Source: Cellvibrionales bacterium (GTDB lineage Bacteria; Pseudomonadota; Gammaproteobacteria; Pseudomonadales; JAHEGP01). From it: a stretch of DNA of 11,627 bases. Shown here one piece after another: positions 1-7,013 of the stretch. The first letter of the stretch is position 1; each line of letters opens with the position of its first letter. The stretch spans positions 1 through 11,627 of the forward strand of contig JAHEGP010000081.1 of NCBI GenBank assembly GCA_024645065.1. Reading direction: 5' to 3'. Under the pieces are notes generated by a model, which was given only the letters and a program-made list of their open reading frames with translations, ran no database searches and was not told the origin of the DNA. The position numbers and the translations under genes were made by a program.

Positions 1-2
1 AG

Positions 3-155
3 CTGATTGAGAATCGGAAGTACGCAGTGGCGCACCTCTACAATCCCACTCATTCTCAATATCAACGGTTTCTCTACGATTTTGAAGGCAAACGGACCTT
101 TACGCTGGATATCGAAGATGGCAGTTGGGCGCAGGGTGTCATCTGGTTGGAGTGA
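3..155 (+). CDS. C-terminal end of an unidentified protein (5' end outside window)
   Basis: An open frame enters from the left edge and runs 50 codons to a TGA stop at 153-155. The tail is rich in aromatic residues (for example HLYNPTHSQYQRFLYDF) and ends in GVIWLE, which looks like the last strands of a beta-rich domain. The next gene starts 63 bp downstream on the same strand with its own ribosome-binding site, so the two may be co-transcribed. I do not recognise the family. The alternative is a chance open frame at the edge, but the other two forward frames are closed within the first ten bases and the composition looks protein-like. The missing 5' part would decide it. Confidence 0.45.
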   Translation: MIENRKYAVAHLYNPTHSQYQRFLYDFEGKRTFTLDIEDGSWAQGVIWLE

Positions 156-218
156 AGGAGGTGCTCGCAGTCTGAAGAGCTACGCGTCACACGTTGAAAA
201 CCATGGAGGATCGCCTGG

Positions 219-1094
219 ATGAAAAATTCTGGCGTTGTTTTAGGGCTTTTCGTTCTAATGGCCTGGGGGTGCGGTGGTGGCGGCGGCGGTGACGACGAGC
301 CAGTGGCAGGGGCCGTCAATATCACTGCTGTATTGCGGTGCTCCATTAGTATGAGCGCAGGATCGATTGGGGTGGCCGAAATTCCTGCCAATTGCGGAGT
401 GGCAGAAATTGCTGGCGACAGCTTCGAGACGGATCAAAGCGTTATGCATTTAGCTGGGTCGTCGTTTGCACCAGCCAACGATGGCTGTCCGCCAGCTACG
501 CTTGGCGGCCCAGTTTGCATCCCAATCTTTGCCGGCAGTAACGTTCAATGGGAGAACCTGAGAAACGGTATTAGCGGATCGGGTTCAAGCGGATATCAGG
601 TAGTAGAATTTATGGATACAGGCTGGTTCACAATTTTTTCGTGGCCTGATCTCGCGGGTTGGAGCACTCGCAATGCAGCATACCCCGCAGGTATTCCCCT
701 TGAAATGGGGGCTAACTTGATTCGAGTATCTGTAGACGACTCCAACACCCGTGGAAGCAACGAGATTACCGTTACACGGGTAGCCGATACCACACCACCG
801 GCTGTATATAAAGTTGACCCTGAACCGGACGGGATATATCAGTTTCGTGTCGTCGTTTATTTTGCTGAACAACTAGACCCTGCTAGTGTTACCAACGCAC
901 TGCAAGTGGTAGACAGTGATCAGCAACCGGTTTCTGGACTGCCTGTATACGACCCTCTCAAGCTCACCCTGGTATGGAGGCCCGCACAAACTTTGGACCC
1001 TGGTGCCGCCTACAGTGCGCGTCTAACAGGCATCGCGGATCTGGCCGGAAACACGATGATCGACCCTTACGAGTGGTCGTTTACCGTTTTCTGA
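219..1094 (+). CDS. Putative lipoprotein with Ig-like domains
   Basis: The 291-aa product starts with a short hydrophobic signal (residues 5-17) followed by Cys18 and six glycines, the usual look of a lipoprotein signal with a flexible tether. The residues before the cysteine (AWG) are not a textbook lipobox because of the tryptophan. Residues about 70-187 resemble an Ig-like/FN3-like beta sandwich, with a 'VQWEN' strand and 'GANLIRVSVDDSNTRGSNEITVTR' type ending split over residues 164-187. Residues about 190-291 match the SbsA Ig-like (Big_5) pattern: TTPP opening, 'LDPASV', 'LDPGAAYSARLTGIADLAGN' core and a final WSFTVF strand. Four more cysteines (41, 59, 90, 100) could form disulfides. 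GGAGGA at 205-210, 8 nt before the ATG, supports the start. It is probably a surface-anchored structural or adhesion-type protein; the exact role is unknown. Confidence 0.85.
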   Translation: MKNSGVVLGLFVLMAWGCGGGGGGDDEPVAGAVNITAVLRCSISMSAGSIGVAEIPANCGVAEIAGDSFETDQSVMHLAGSSFAPANDGCPPATLGGPVCIPIFAGSNVQWENLRNGISGSGSSGYQVVEFMDTGWFTIFSWPDLAGWSTRNAAYPAGIPLEMGANLIRVSVDDSNTRGSNEITVTRVADTTPPAVYKVDPEPDGIYQFRVVVYFAEQLDPASVTNALQVVDSDQQPVSGLPVYDPLKLTLVWRPAQTLDPGAAYSARLTGIADLAGNTMIDPYEWSFTVF

Positions 1095-1238
1095 AAAGCG
1101 GGGCTCTGTATTTACGTTCGCTGCCATTGGCGAACCAGGAGCCGGGCCCCGTCTATTGATTACTGAGCTGCGGGTATTCAGAAAAGAAATCCAACCTGAA
1201 ATTTGCACACCACATTTTCTTCATCGAGCTGGTGGCAA

Positions 1239-1343
1239 GTCTTTTATGCCAGATTAGGCAGTGACGAGGCGGGTTTTATCATCGGCACCACGCTACCGGT
1301 TGATGCCGGCGCATCAGCGAGAATGCCAAATGCCAAATGCTAA
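1239..1343 (+). pseudogene. C-terminal remnant of a short-chain dehydrogenase/reductase (SDR)
   Basis: In the 460-bp gap after the lipoprotein gene, one forward frame reads VFYARLGSDEAGFIIG followed by TTLPVDAGASARMPNAKC and a TAA stop at 1341-1343. The SDEAGFI-G-TLPVDAG pattern is the characteristic C-terminus of classical SDR oxidoreductases (usual form: LASDEASFITG-LPVDGG). Nothing upstream in this frame gives the cofactor-binding TGxxxGxG or the YxxxK catalytic motif, and a TGA closes the frame at 1197-1199. It is therefore a decayed gene end, not a functional gene. The last codons lie in a short 7-bp tandem repeat (ATGCCAA twice). Recognition is by motif reading only. Confidence 0.55.
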
Positions 1344-1394
1344 AGTAGAGTGACGCAATCTTCACGGCGACCGGCCGCCCCAACGGGGTAATGC

Positions 1395-1442
1395 GAGGCT
1401 GAGATTGCCGCGCTACTCATACCGCGGCAGCGGGATTGCCTC
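1395..1442. other. GC-rich stem-loop in the gap before the patatin gene
   Basis: TGCCGCG (1406-1412) and CGCGGCA (1423-1429) form a perfect 7-bp stem around a 10-nt loop. Outside it, GAGGC (1395-1399) pairs with GCCTC (1438-1442) across an internal loop. No T-run follows on either strand, so it is not a clear intrinsic terminator. It could be part of a structured RNA, a small repeat, or a chance pairing in GC-rich DNA. Confidence 0.3.
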
Positions 1443-1454
1443 CATTGCAGCTTC

Positions 1455-1492
1455 GTCACGCCGGGATACGCGCTCCCCCGCCCGGGCGTGAC
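1455..1492. other. Inverted repeat GTCACGCC/GGCGTGAC downstream of the patatin gene
   Basis: GTCACGCC (1455-1462) is exactly mirrored by GGCGTGAC (1485-1492). The spacer can fold further through GGGA/TCCC. It lies 67 bp beyond the stop codon of the minus-strand patatin gene and could help end that transcript, although no T-tract follows. Together with the neighbouring stem-loop it accounts for much of the gene-free stretch 1344-1558, in which I see no coding sequence. Confidence 0.3.
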
Positions 1493-1558
1493 TGCACCGG
1501 GGTGAGTCGATTCACAGGTGCAGCCAGCTTCTTGCGGCGGGACAATACATCCGGGGCT

Positions 1559-2656
1559 TCAGGCGGCTTCTTCCCGGCTGGACGCTCGCTCCTTCAGGGC
1601 CATCTCTGCATCCCGATAACCGGCTTCGATTCTCATGTCGATAGCTTTTTTCGAAAAATCCAGCGGTGAAAGGGGAGACATCGGATATCTGGGCGTGATT
1701 CTCCACTTTCTGTCTATTTTCTTGTGTGCCCTGATGCTTTGCCAGCCGGGAAAGCTGCGGATAGCGCGCCCCGCTTCCTCCGTGATCCCGTCTCCTGAAT
1801 CGATCATCTCATCGATAGCCTGGACGAGATCGATGTATTGATCCATTTTTTTCATTTGCTGAATGTCACCGGCCAATTTACTGGCGCCCAGCAATTCCAC
1901 GACGCGATCGGTGACCTGCTCGAGATTTTCGGGTATTTGCTCGTTGACCTTGGGCCAGAGCTCTATCACGATCACTTCCCGCTCTACCGTGCCCTCGGCG
2001 GGATCCGGTGTCTGCTCCAGCAGATTGATGGCCTTGGAAATCGGTGTGTTATTGTAAAACCCACCGTCCCAGTAGTATTGCTTTTCGCCGTCGCCATCGG
2101 GGATTACAGTGGCGGGAGCAATCGGGGCAATGCTCGCACTTGCCATAAGGTGATCCACCGTCAACCGCTCTCCTTTGTTTTCAAAGTGCTTCAGTTCCCC
2201 TGTCTGCACGTTGGTCGCATGCACGGCGACATGGGGCGCATCGGCGCTGTTGAGCAGCTCAAAGTCGATAACCTTTTCGAGAGTCTTCCGCAGTTGTGAG
2301 AGCTTGTAGATACTGGTGGCCGATGTGATCGGAAACAGCAAAGCGGCCGGGTTAAGCGAAAAAACGTTTGGAACTCCTCCCAGTTGCACGATTTGCTGTA
2401 CTTTCGAGGAAGGTATCAATTTGAGGGCCAGTCCTTTCAGACCGCCGACGGTAAAATATTCGCGCCACAACTTGTCGAGCGCAGCAATCGGGTCAGCGGT
2501 CCCGCCCAGTACCCCGGCATTGAAAGACCCGATCGAAACCCCGGTGACGATCTGTGGCCTGACGCCGATTTCATAAAGGTATTTGATTGCGCCGTACTCG
2601 TAGGCACCGAGCGCGGCGCCTCCCTGCAATACAAGGGCAGTCTGCGTATTGGCCAT
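1559..2656 (-). CDS. Patatin-like phospholipase (DUF3734-type)
   Basis: The 365-aa product carries the full patatin catalytic set: the oxyanion loop QGGAALGAYEYG (residues 11-22), the nucleophile Ser41 in GVSIG, and the dyad Asp197 in WDGG. Such proteins are Ser-Asp acyl hydrolases acting on phospholipids or other lipid esters. The ALGAY form of the glycine loop (Leu where many patatins have Arg) and the C-terminal block 'LDFSKKAIDMRIEAGYRDAEMAL' (spread over roughly residues 330-355) are typical of the patatin subgroup with a DUF3734 tail. No signal peptide or membrane segment is evident, so it is probably cytoplasmic or peripherally membrane-bound. I chose the ATG at 2654-2656 because the patatin fold starts right there; the frame stays open upstream for 27 codons, but that part reads as non-coding promoter DNA. 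A purine-rich AAAGAGAG stretch precedes the start. The gene is divergent from the VOC gene. Confidence 0.9.
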   Translation of the reverse strand: MANTQTALVLQGGAALGAYEYGAIKYLYEIGVRPQIVTGVSIGSFNAGVLGGTADPIAALDKLWREYFTVGGLKGLALKLIPSSKVQQIVQLGGVPNVFSLNPAALLFPITSATSIYKLSQLRKTLEKVIDFELLNSADAPHVAVHATNVQTGELKHFENKGERLTVDHLMASASIAPIAPATVIPDGDGEKQYYWDGGFYNNTPISKAINLLEQTPDPAEGTVEREVIVIELWPKVNEQIPENLEQVTDRVVELLGASKLAGDIQQMKKMDQYIDLVQAIDEMIDSGDGITEEAGRAIRSFPGWQSIRAHKKIDRKWRITPRYPMSPLSPLDFSKKAIDMRIEAGYRDAEMALKERASSREEAA

Positions 2657-2693
2657 AACTCTTTTTCTCTCTTTGATGTAAACAGTAGTGAGT

Positions 2694-2699
2694 ATTATA
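2694..2699 (-). promoter_or_regulatory. Candidate -10 box for the patatin gene
   Basis: The minus strand reads a perfect TATAAT 37 bp upstream of the patatin ATG, in the 98-bp divergent intergenic region. No good -35 hexamer sits at 16-18 bp, though a T-rich tract lies just upstream. It may be a weak or activator-dependent promoter. Confidence 0.4.
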
Positions 2700-2754
2700 G
2701 AAGCAAAAAACGCACAATCGCAGAAATCGACGCGCACACCAACGAGAGCTTGCC

Positions 2755-3615
2755 ATGTATAAAGCTGCCCCGGGAATTGACCACATTATTATTGCAGTGA
2801 ACGATATCGAATCGGCGGCACATGACTACCAGCTGATGCTGGGCTTTGCTCCAAGCTGGCACGGCCGTCAGCCCGGGTCTGGCACTCGCAATGTGCTTTT
2901 TCGACTGGAAAATACCTGCCTGGAGTTATTGGCCGCCGATCAGTCAGGGTCAGCAAGCGACGTTGTATCGGCGTTTATTCAATCCCATGGAGAGGGTCTG
3001 GCAGGGCTGGTGTACGCGGTAGCTGACATCGATGGATTTTCCGCCCGGTTAAAGTCCAGGGGTGTGGCCACTGAAATGCCACAAAACGTTTGTGAAAGGG
3101 ATGATCGCAGTGGAGCTATGCGGCATTGGCTCAGTCTGCACTGGCCGTTGGACGCCAGCCGCGGTATCCATTGCTTTGCAATACAGGATGATAGCCCGGC
3201 GGGCATACTGCCTGTGAGGTTCAAGAGCTTGGCGGCGGAGATCCGGGCAGTGGATCATATTGTCATCAACACGTCCAATGGCGATGCAGCTGCTGCTTTC
3301 TATGGAGACACACTTGGCTTGAGGTTGGCGCTGCGACAGCATGTTCCCCGGTGGGGGGGAGATATGCTGTTTTTCCGCACCAGCCAGATGAGTATCGAGG
3401 TTATTGCCTCACCGAAAAATAACCCCCTGGTCGACAGCTTGTGGGGTATCGCATTGAGAACCGATAATATCGAAGCTGCGCAGCGGCGTCTGGGCGGGGC
3501 AGGCGTGACGGTTTCGGCAATACGCGAAGGGCGCAAGCCCGGGACACGCGTCTGCACTGTGAAATCCCATTGCTGCGCAATTCCTACCTTGCTGATTGGG
3601 CAGGCGCAGGGATAG
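2755..3615 (+). CDS. Two-domain VOC (glyoxalase/dioxygenase fold) protein
   Basis: The 286-aa protein has two vicinal-oxygen-chelate modules. The first (residues about 7-145) opens with GIDHIIIAVNDIESAAHDY and has a candidate metal pair His10 and Glu57 (LEL strand); its second half resembles the glyoxalase-like domain family. The second (about 165-282) opens with VDHIVINTSNGDAAAAFYGD-LGLRL and carries His168 and Glu215, ending in 'GTRVCTVKSHCCAIPTLLI', a usual VOC C-terminal strand pair. VOC proteins include glyoxalases, ring-cleaving dioxygenases, isomerases and resistance proteins; the substrate cannot be told from sequence. No export signal is present, so it is cytoplasmic. A GAGAG stretch at about 2741-2746 lies before the ATG. 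It is divergent from the patatin gene and followed by 190 bp of non-coding DNA. Confidence 0.85.
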   Translation: MYKAAPGIDHIIIAVNDIESAAHDYQLMLGFAPSWHGRQPGSGTRNVLFRLENTCLELLAADQSGSASDVVSAFIQSHGEGLAGLVYAVADIDGFSARLKSRGVATEMPQNVCERDDRSGAMRHWLSLHWPLDASRGIHCFAIQDDSPAGILPVRFKSLAAEIRAVDHIVINTSNGDAAAAFYGDTLGLRLALRQHVPRWGGDMLFFRTSQMSIEVIASPKNNPLVDSLWGIALRTDNIEAAQRRLGGAGVTVSAIREGRKPGTRVCTVKSHCCAIPTLLIGQAQG

Positions 3616-3805
3616 CGCAGAGCCGTTGTGCCATTTTGCCACGGGCCGTCGTTGCTGGAGAAGCGGCCTGGCAGTGCACGCCTGAGGGCGTGGATTGGCT
3701 GCCACCTCGCTCTGCCGTATCGATGGCGATCAGTAGGTGTAGACTTCAGCGATTTTGCGCTTTATCCTTTCCGTCCTTAAAAAAGACAGCCCTGTTCTTG
3801 AGCAT

Positions 3806-4747
3806 ATGGTTGTAGCTGCCGATTTGTCTAACGCTGTGATACTCAAGGCCATCGATTGCTCCAATGATGGCATCGTGATCACCGCCGGAAATCAGTCCAA
3901 TCGTCCGATCGTTTATGTAAACGAGGCATTCTGCCGTCTTACCGGTTACACGCGTGAAGACATTCTGGGCCAGGACTGCCGCTTTCTGCAAGGCTCCCAT
4001 ACCGATCAGGACACTTTGCAGGAATTGCGTGACACACTGACCACAGGACGTAGTCCCCGCGTTCGCCTGCTTAATTATCGCAAGGACGGCAGCACGTTCT
4101 GGAACGAGTTATCTGTCTCGCCAGTCATAGACAAAGAGGGAAACATCACCCATCACATCGGTGTTCAAAAGGACATCACCCAACAGGTAGAGTACGAAGC
4201 GGCGCTGAAAGCACTGCTCGAACAGCGGGACGAGGAGTCGCGCACCGACCCACTGACAGGCTTGCTGAATCGGCGCGGCCTGGAAACTGTGGCACCACCT
4301 TTGTGGGGCAATGCAGTGCGCACAGGCACATGGTTGAGCCTGTTCTTTGTCGATTTCGATTACTTCAAGCAGATCAATGATCGCCATGGTCACCCCGCCG
4401 GCGACGCTTGCCTGCAAGAAGCTGCGAAGCGACTGAGCGCCCGGATGAGCCGCGAATCCGACGTCGTGGCGCGTTACGGCGGCGAAGAGTTTTTGATTAT
4501 TGCTCCCGGGCTGAACCCGACCGATTGCAGGACCATGGCGAATCATTTGCTCAAGGATTTAAGGTTTCCGCTGCCTGTTCAACCAGACACGCACATAACC
4601 GCCAGCATCGGCGCGTTCTGCCTGGTCCCCTCTCCCAAGGATCGGCTGCTGGCTGCAATCAACAAGGCGGATCTGGCCATGTACGCATCCAAGCGGGCAG
4701 GCAGAAACCAGGCTACTGTGTATTGCACATCGCCAACGGATTGCTAA
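3806..4747 (+). CDS. LOV-GGDEF protein, probable blue-light-regulated diguanylate cyclase
   Basis: From the ATG at 3806 the protein has 313 residues. Residues about 8-126 form a LOV-type PAS domain: the photoactive-cysteine motif reads GQDCRFLQ (Cys58; the usual form is GxNCRFLQ), followed by the FMN-contact asparagines Asn90 (LLNYRKDG) and Asn100 (FWNEL), and Gln121 in GVQKDIT. A helical linker (about 127-145) leads to a GGDEF domain with DPLTGLLNRRG, the metal-site Asp183 (FVDFD), an active GGEEF signature (225-229) and an intact RESD inhibitory site (216-219) exactly five residues before it. Blue light should form a Cys58-flavin adduct and change c-di-GMP synthesis. No membrane segment is present. 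A TTG at 3755 in the same frame would add 17 residues, but neither start has a strong ribosome-binding site and the LOV core begins just after the ATG. Confidence 0.92.
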   Translation: MVVAADLSNAVILKAIDCSNDGIVITAGNQSNRPIVYVNEAFCRLTGYTREDILGQDCRFLQGSHTDQDTLQELRDTLTTGRSPRVRLLNYRKDGSTFWNELSVSPVIDKEGNITHHIGVQKDITQQVEYEAALKALLEQRDEESRTDPLTGLLNRRGLETVAPPLWGNAVRTGTWLSLFFVDFDYFKQINDRHGHPAGDACLQEAAKRLSARMSRESDVVARYGGEEFLIIAPGLNPTDCRTMANHLLKDLRFPLPVQPDTHITASIGAFCLVPSPKDRLLAAINKADLAMYASKRAGRNQATVYCTSPTDC

Positions 4748-4905
4748 GCCTGCTGGCGCGGAGTCCACCCACTGCCGGGGAGACTTGCTCGAAAGCCGAA
4801 ACCGGATGGATACCTGATCTGATTAATGCCGGCATCGGGCAGGATGGCCTCGGCCAGCAATTAGTGATAATTTCCTACTTACTCGACTATTCCCGGAGAA
4901 TAGCA

Positions 4906-5658
4906 ATGCGCCTGATTAGCACCATCTTCATCCTGCTGGCCTGCCTGTCCCTTCAGGTCGTTGCCGACGATCGCACCACAGACAAGCTCAAACAAGCCCT
5001 TGCCAGCGATATTCGCAGCAGTGAAGAAAAACAGCGCGACGCCAATCGCAAACCCATCGAGACCCTGGATTTTATTGGCCTGCGCGACGATATGAAGGTG
5101 CTGGAATTATTTCCCGGTACCGGCTGGTATACCAAACTGCTGGGGCCGGTGCTGCGCGACCGGGGTATGCTGTATGTCGCCTTGATGACCAGCCGCCTTG
5201 AACCGGTTATCGAGGCGAGCCCGATCCTGGATAAAGTGAGGCTACTGGAGGTTAACCCCGAAATGCCAATGACCGCCGTGCGCGGAATATTTGAGCTGGG
5301 CAACCTGAGTTTTTTTATTGAAGACCTGGATATGGTCGTGACCTTTCGCAACGCCCACAATCTCACCGCCGAAGGCAGGGGCAACCTCAACGAAGCGGTG
5401 TTCGACGCCCTGAAACCCGGCGGAGTCTATGCCGTGATCGACCATACGCGCCGCCACATGGAGCCCCTGAACAAAGACAATTATCGCCGCAGCGACCCGG
5501 TGGCGATTATCAAGGAATGCCTGGATGCCGGTTTCGAATTCGAGGCTTACAGTGATTTGCACCGCCGCGAGGTCGACGACCTGACCCTGGAAGTTGGCGA
5601 CAAGGCAGTTACCGGCCAGACAGATCGCTTTAGCTTTGTGTTCCGCAAACCGCTATAG
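4906..5658 (+). CDS. Exported class I methyltransferase-like protein (COG4798-like)
   Basis: The 250-aa product starts with a signal peptide (MRLISTIFILLACLSLQVVA, likely cut before Asp21). The rest resembles the 'predicted methyltransferase' group COG4798: an N-terminal helix with RDANRKPIETLDFIGLR, the glycine-rich motif I VLELFPGTGWYT (65-76), 'VVTFRNAHNL' (144-153) in the motif IV position, and ALKPGG (168-173) as the post-III loop. These positions normally bind S-adenosylmethionine, but the predicted location is the periplasm, where this cofactor is not expected, so the real activity is uncertain. GGAG at 4895-4898, 7 nt before the ATG, decides the start; the frame is open further upstream, but that part overlaps the GGDEF gene in another frame. 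The gene converges with the YeeE gene, leaving 5 bp between the two stops. Confidence 0.82.
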   Translation: MRLISTIFILLACLSLQVVADDRTTDKLKQALASDIRSSEEKQRDANRKPIETLDFIGLRDDMKVLELFPGTGWYTKLLGPVLRDRGMLYVALMTSRLEPVIEASPILDKVRLLEVNPEMPMTAVRGIFELGNLSFFIEDLDMVVTFRNAHNLTAEGRGNLNEAVFDALKPGGVYAVIDHTRRHMEPLNKDNYRRSDPVAIIKECLDAGFEFEAYSDLHRREVDDLTLEVGDKAVTGQTDRFSFVFRKPL

Positions 5659-5663
5659 CGCAA

Positions 5664-6908
5664 TCAGCCGGTATGTGGGTCGTGGGGGAGTTTAAAAAAC
5701 GGCCGCAAACGGATTCCCACAAAGCTGCCGGCAAAGGCCGCTACCAACCACAACCAGCCATGCAGGCTGCCGGAGACGATACCGCCGAAAAACGCCCCGA
5801 TATTGCAGCCGTAGGCGATGGTGGCGCCATATCCCAGCATCAATCCACCGGCAATCGCCGCCAGCCAGTGCTGCCAGGGCAGCCGCCATTGCAGGGACAG
5901 CTTATTGGCCAGTGCTGCCGCCACTATCGCCCCCAGAATGACTCCCACATTCATGACCGTTGTGACATCGCTGACCAAGGGCTCCACCAGGGCCGATTCG
6001 CGACCGGGCTGCATCCAGTAGGCCCAAAAATCCACTTCCAGTTCCAGGAAACGATCCAGGCCCAACCAGCTATAGGCTTTTGCCCCCCACAAGGGGTAGG
6101 CCAGCGCCACGGCCCAGGGCCGACCGATCAGATACAGGGTAAGAAAATTCAGCAGCGCCAGGGCAATCGCGCCCCAGTAATAGGGCCACGGACCGCATAG
6201 CAAGCGCCGCGATGCCGGCATGCCCGGGGATTGCTTAGCCGCTTGCGCGGGGCGGAGTTTTTTCTCGAGTTTCTTGGTCAGCAGGGCGATGGCGAGGAAC
6301 AAAAAAAGATTGAGCAGCAGCGCCAACACCACGCCCAATGTATCGATTAGGGAGACCGGCGCCAGTTGCGGCAAGGTGGTCCACCATTCGTAATCGGCGG
6401 TTGCCCAGAAGCTACCCACCATAAAGCCCAGCATCGCGGGTATAGCGCGCAACTGTCCGCCCCCCAGGTGGTAGAGATTACCGGAGGCGCAACCATTGCT
6501 CAGCTGCATACCGATACCAAAAATAAAGGCGCCCACCACCACCGACCAGCCCAGGGGTCGCACAAAGCCGGAAACCGCGTGGCCAAACAATTCTCCCTGT
6601 GCCAGCGCCGGAAAAAACAGGCATACCCCCAATGCCAGCATCAGCATTTGCGCCCGCAAACCCTCTCCGCGACCATCGACAACAAAATTGCGCCAGGCAG
6701 TGGTGAAACCAAAGGCCGCATGGTAGAGGGCAACCCCCAGTAGCAAGCCGACCATATAGAGATTGAGCTGGGCCAGGCCGCCATACTGCCAGATGTAACC
6801 GGCGGCAGCACAGGCTAACAGCGATGCAAGCAGCATCGGCAGCCCGCCCAGGCTGTGATTAGCAGGGGGATTGTCTGCCGCGACAGCGACGGTTGGTAAG
6901 CGGTTCAT
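5664..6908 (-). CDS. YeeE/YedE-family sulfur transporter (TsuA-like)
   Basis: The 414-aa protein is strongly hydrophobic, with roughly ten or more membrane helices and a charged loop near residues 211-235. It shows the two-fold pattern of the YeeE/YedE (sulfur transport domain) family: FGFTTAWR (67-73), 'GIGMQLSNGCASGNLYHLGGG' around Cys140, and in the second half 'LGYGATIAYGCNIGAFFGG' around Cys368. Family members such as TsuA take up thiosulfate and pass it along conserved cysteines; the matching Gly-Cys loops suggest the same for this protein. It follows the sox genes on the same strand, 105 bp after the DsrE gene, and has a candidate promoter in that gap, so it may be expressed both with and apart from the operon. 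The ATG has only a poor ribosome-binding site. Whether it carries thiosulfate or another sulfur species is not shown by sequence. Confidence 0.88.
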   Translation of the reverse strand: MNRLPTVAVAADNPPANHSLGGLPMLLASLLACAAAGYIWQYGGLAQLNLYMVGLLLGVALYHAAFGFTTAWRNFVVDGRGEGLRAQMLMLALGVCLFFPALAQGELFGHAVSGFVRPLGWSVVVGAFIFGIGMQLSNGCASGNLYHLGGGQLRAIPAMLGFMVGSFWATADYEWWTTLPQLAPVSLIDTLGVVLALLLNLFLFLAIALLTKKLEKKLRPAQAAKQSPGMPASRRLLCGPWPYYWGAIALALLNFLTLYLIGRPWAVALAYPLWGAKAYSWLGLDRFLELEVDFWAYWMQPGRESALVEPLVSDVTTVMNVGVILGAIVAAALANKLSLQWRLPWQHWLAAIAGGLMLGYGATIAYGCNIGAFFGGIVSGSLHGWLWLVAAFAGSFVGIRLRPFFKLPHDPHTG

Positions 6909-6932
6909 GGCAATGTACAGGCAAAAACGACG

Positions 6933-6961
6933 ATTATAAGCACGGGACCGACAGGTTTGAA
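6933..6961 (-). promoter_or_regulatory. Candidate sigma70 promoter of the YeeE gene
   Basis: On the minus strand TTCAAA (6961-6956) and a perfect TATAAT (6938-6933) are separated by 17 bp. The -35 matches the consensus at four of six positions. The expected start site is about 18-20 nt before the ATG at 6908, leaving a very short leader. Confidence 0.5.
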
Positions 6962-6967
6962 GACATA

Positions 6968-6988
6968 TCGATAGCGGAGTGCTATCGA
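6968..6988. promoter_or_regulatory. 8-bp perfect dyad upstream of the YeeE promoter
   Basis: TCGATAGC (6968-6975) and GCTATCGA (6981-6988) form a perfect inverted repeat with a 5-nt spacer. It ends 6 bp upstream of the candidate -35 box and 25 bp beyond the DsrE stop codon. It fits a regulator binding site or a hairpin at the end of the sox transcript; no T-tract follows it on the minus strand, which speaks against a standard terminator. Confidence 0.4.
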
Positions 6989-7013
6989 GCGGGGAAAAAA
7001 CTGCAAAAAGCGG

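Noticed and set aside
1381..1442. GGGGTAATGCGAGGCTGAGAT resembles the first half of a TPP riboswitch (Thi-box).
   Set aside because: The second conserved half (CCTGATC-GG-TAATNCCAGCG type) is absent, and neither the flanking SDR remnant nor the oppositely oriented patatin gene is a thiamine gene downstream of it.
2656..2737. Longer patatin start giving 27 extra N-terminal residues.
   Set aside because: The extra part contains the perfect TATAAT and reads as promoter DNA; the patatin fold begins at the ATG at 2654-2656.
3616..3805. Non-coding stretch between the VOC and LOV-GGDEF genes, checked for a terminator or small gene.
   Set aside because: Short GCGCAG repeats and weak pairings only; no hairpin with T-run and no frame with protein-like content.
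4408..4905. A 166-codon upstream extension of the methyltransferase frame.
   Set aside because: Most of it overlaps the GGDEF domain in a different frame, and the signal peptide plus GGAG site define the ATG at 4906.
5651..5660. 10-bp palindrome CGCTATAGCG over the methyltransferase stop.
   Set aside because: Too short with no loop to act as a terminator, no T-run, and expected by chance in coding DNA of this composition.
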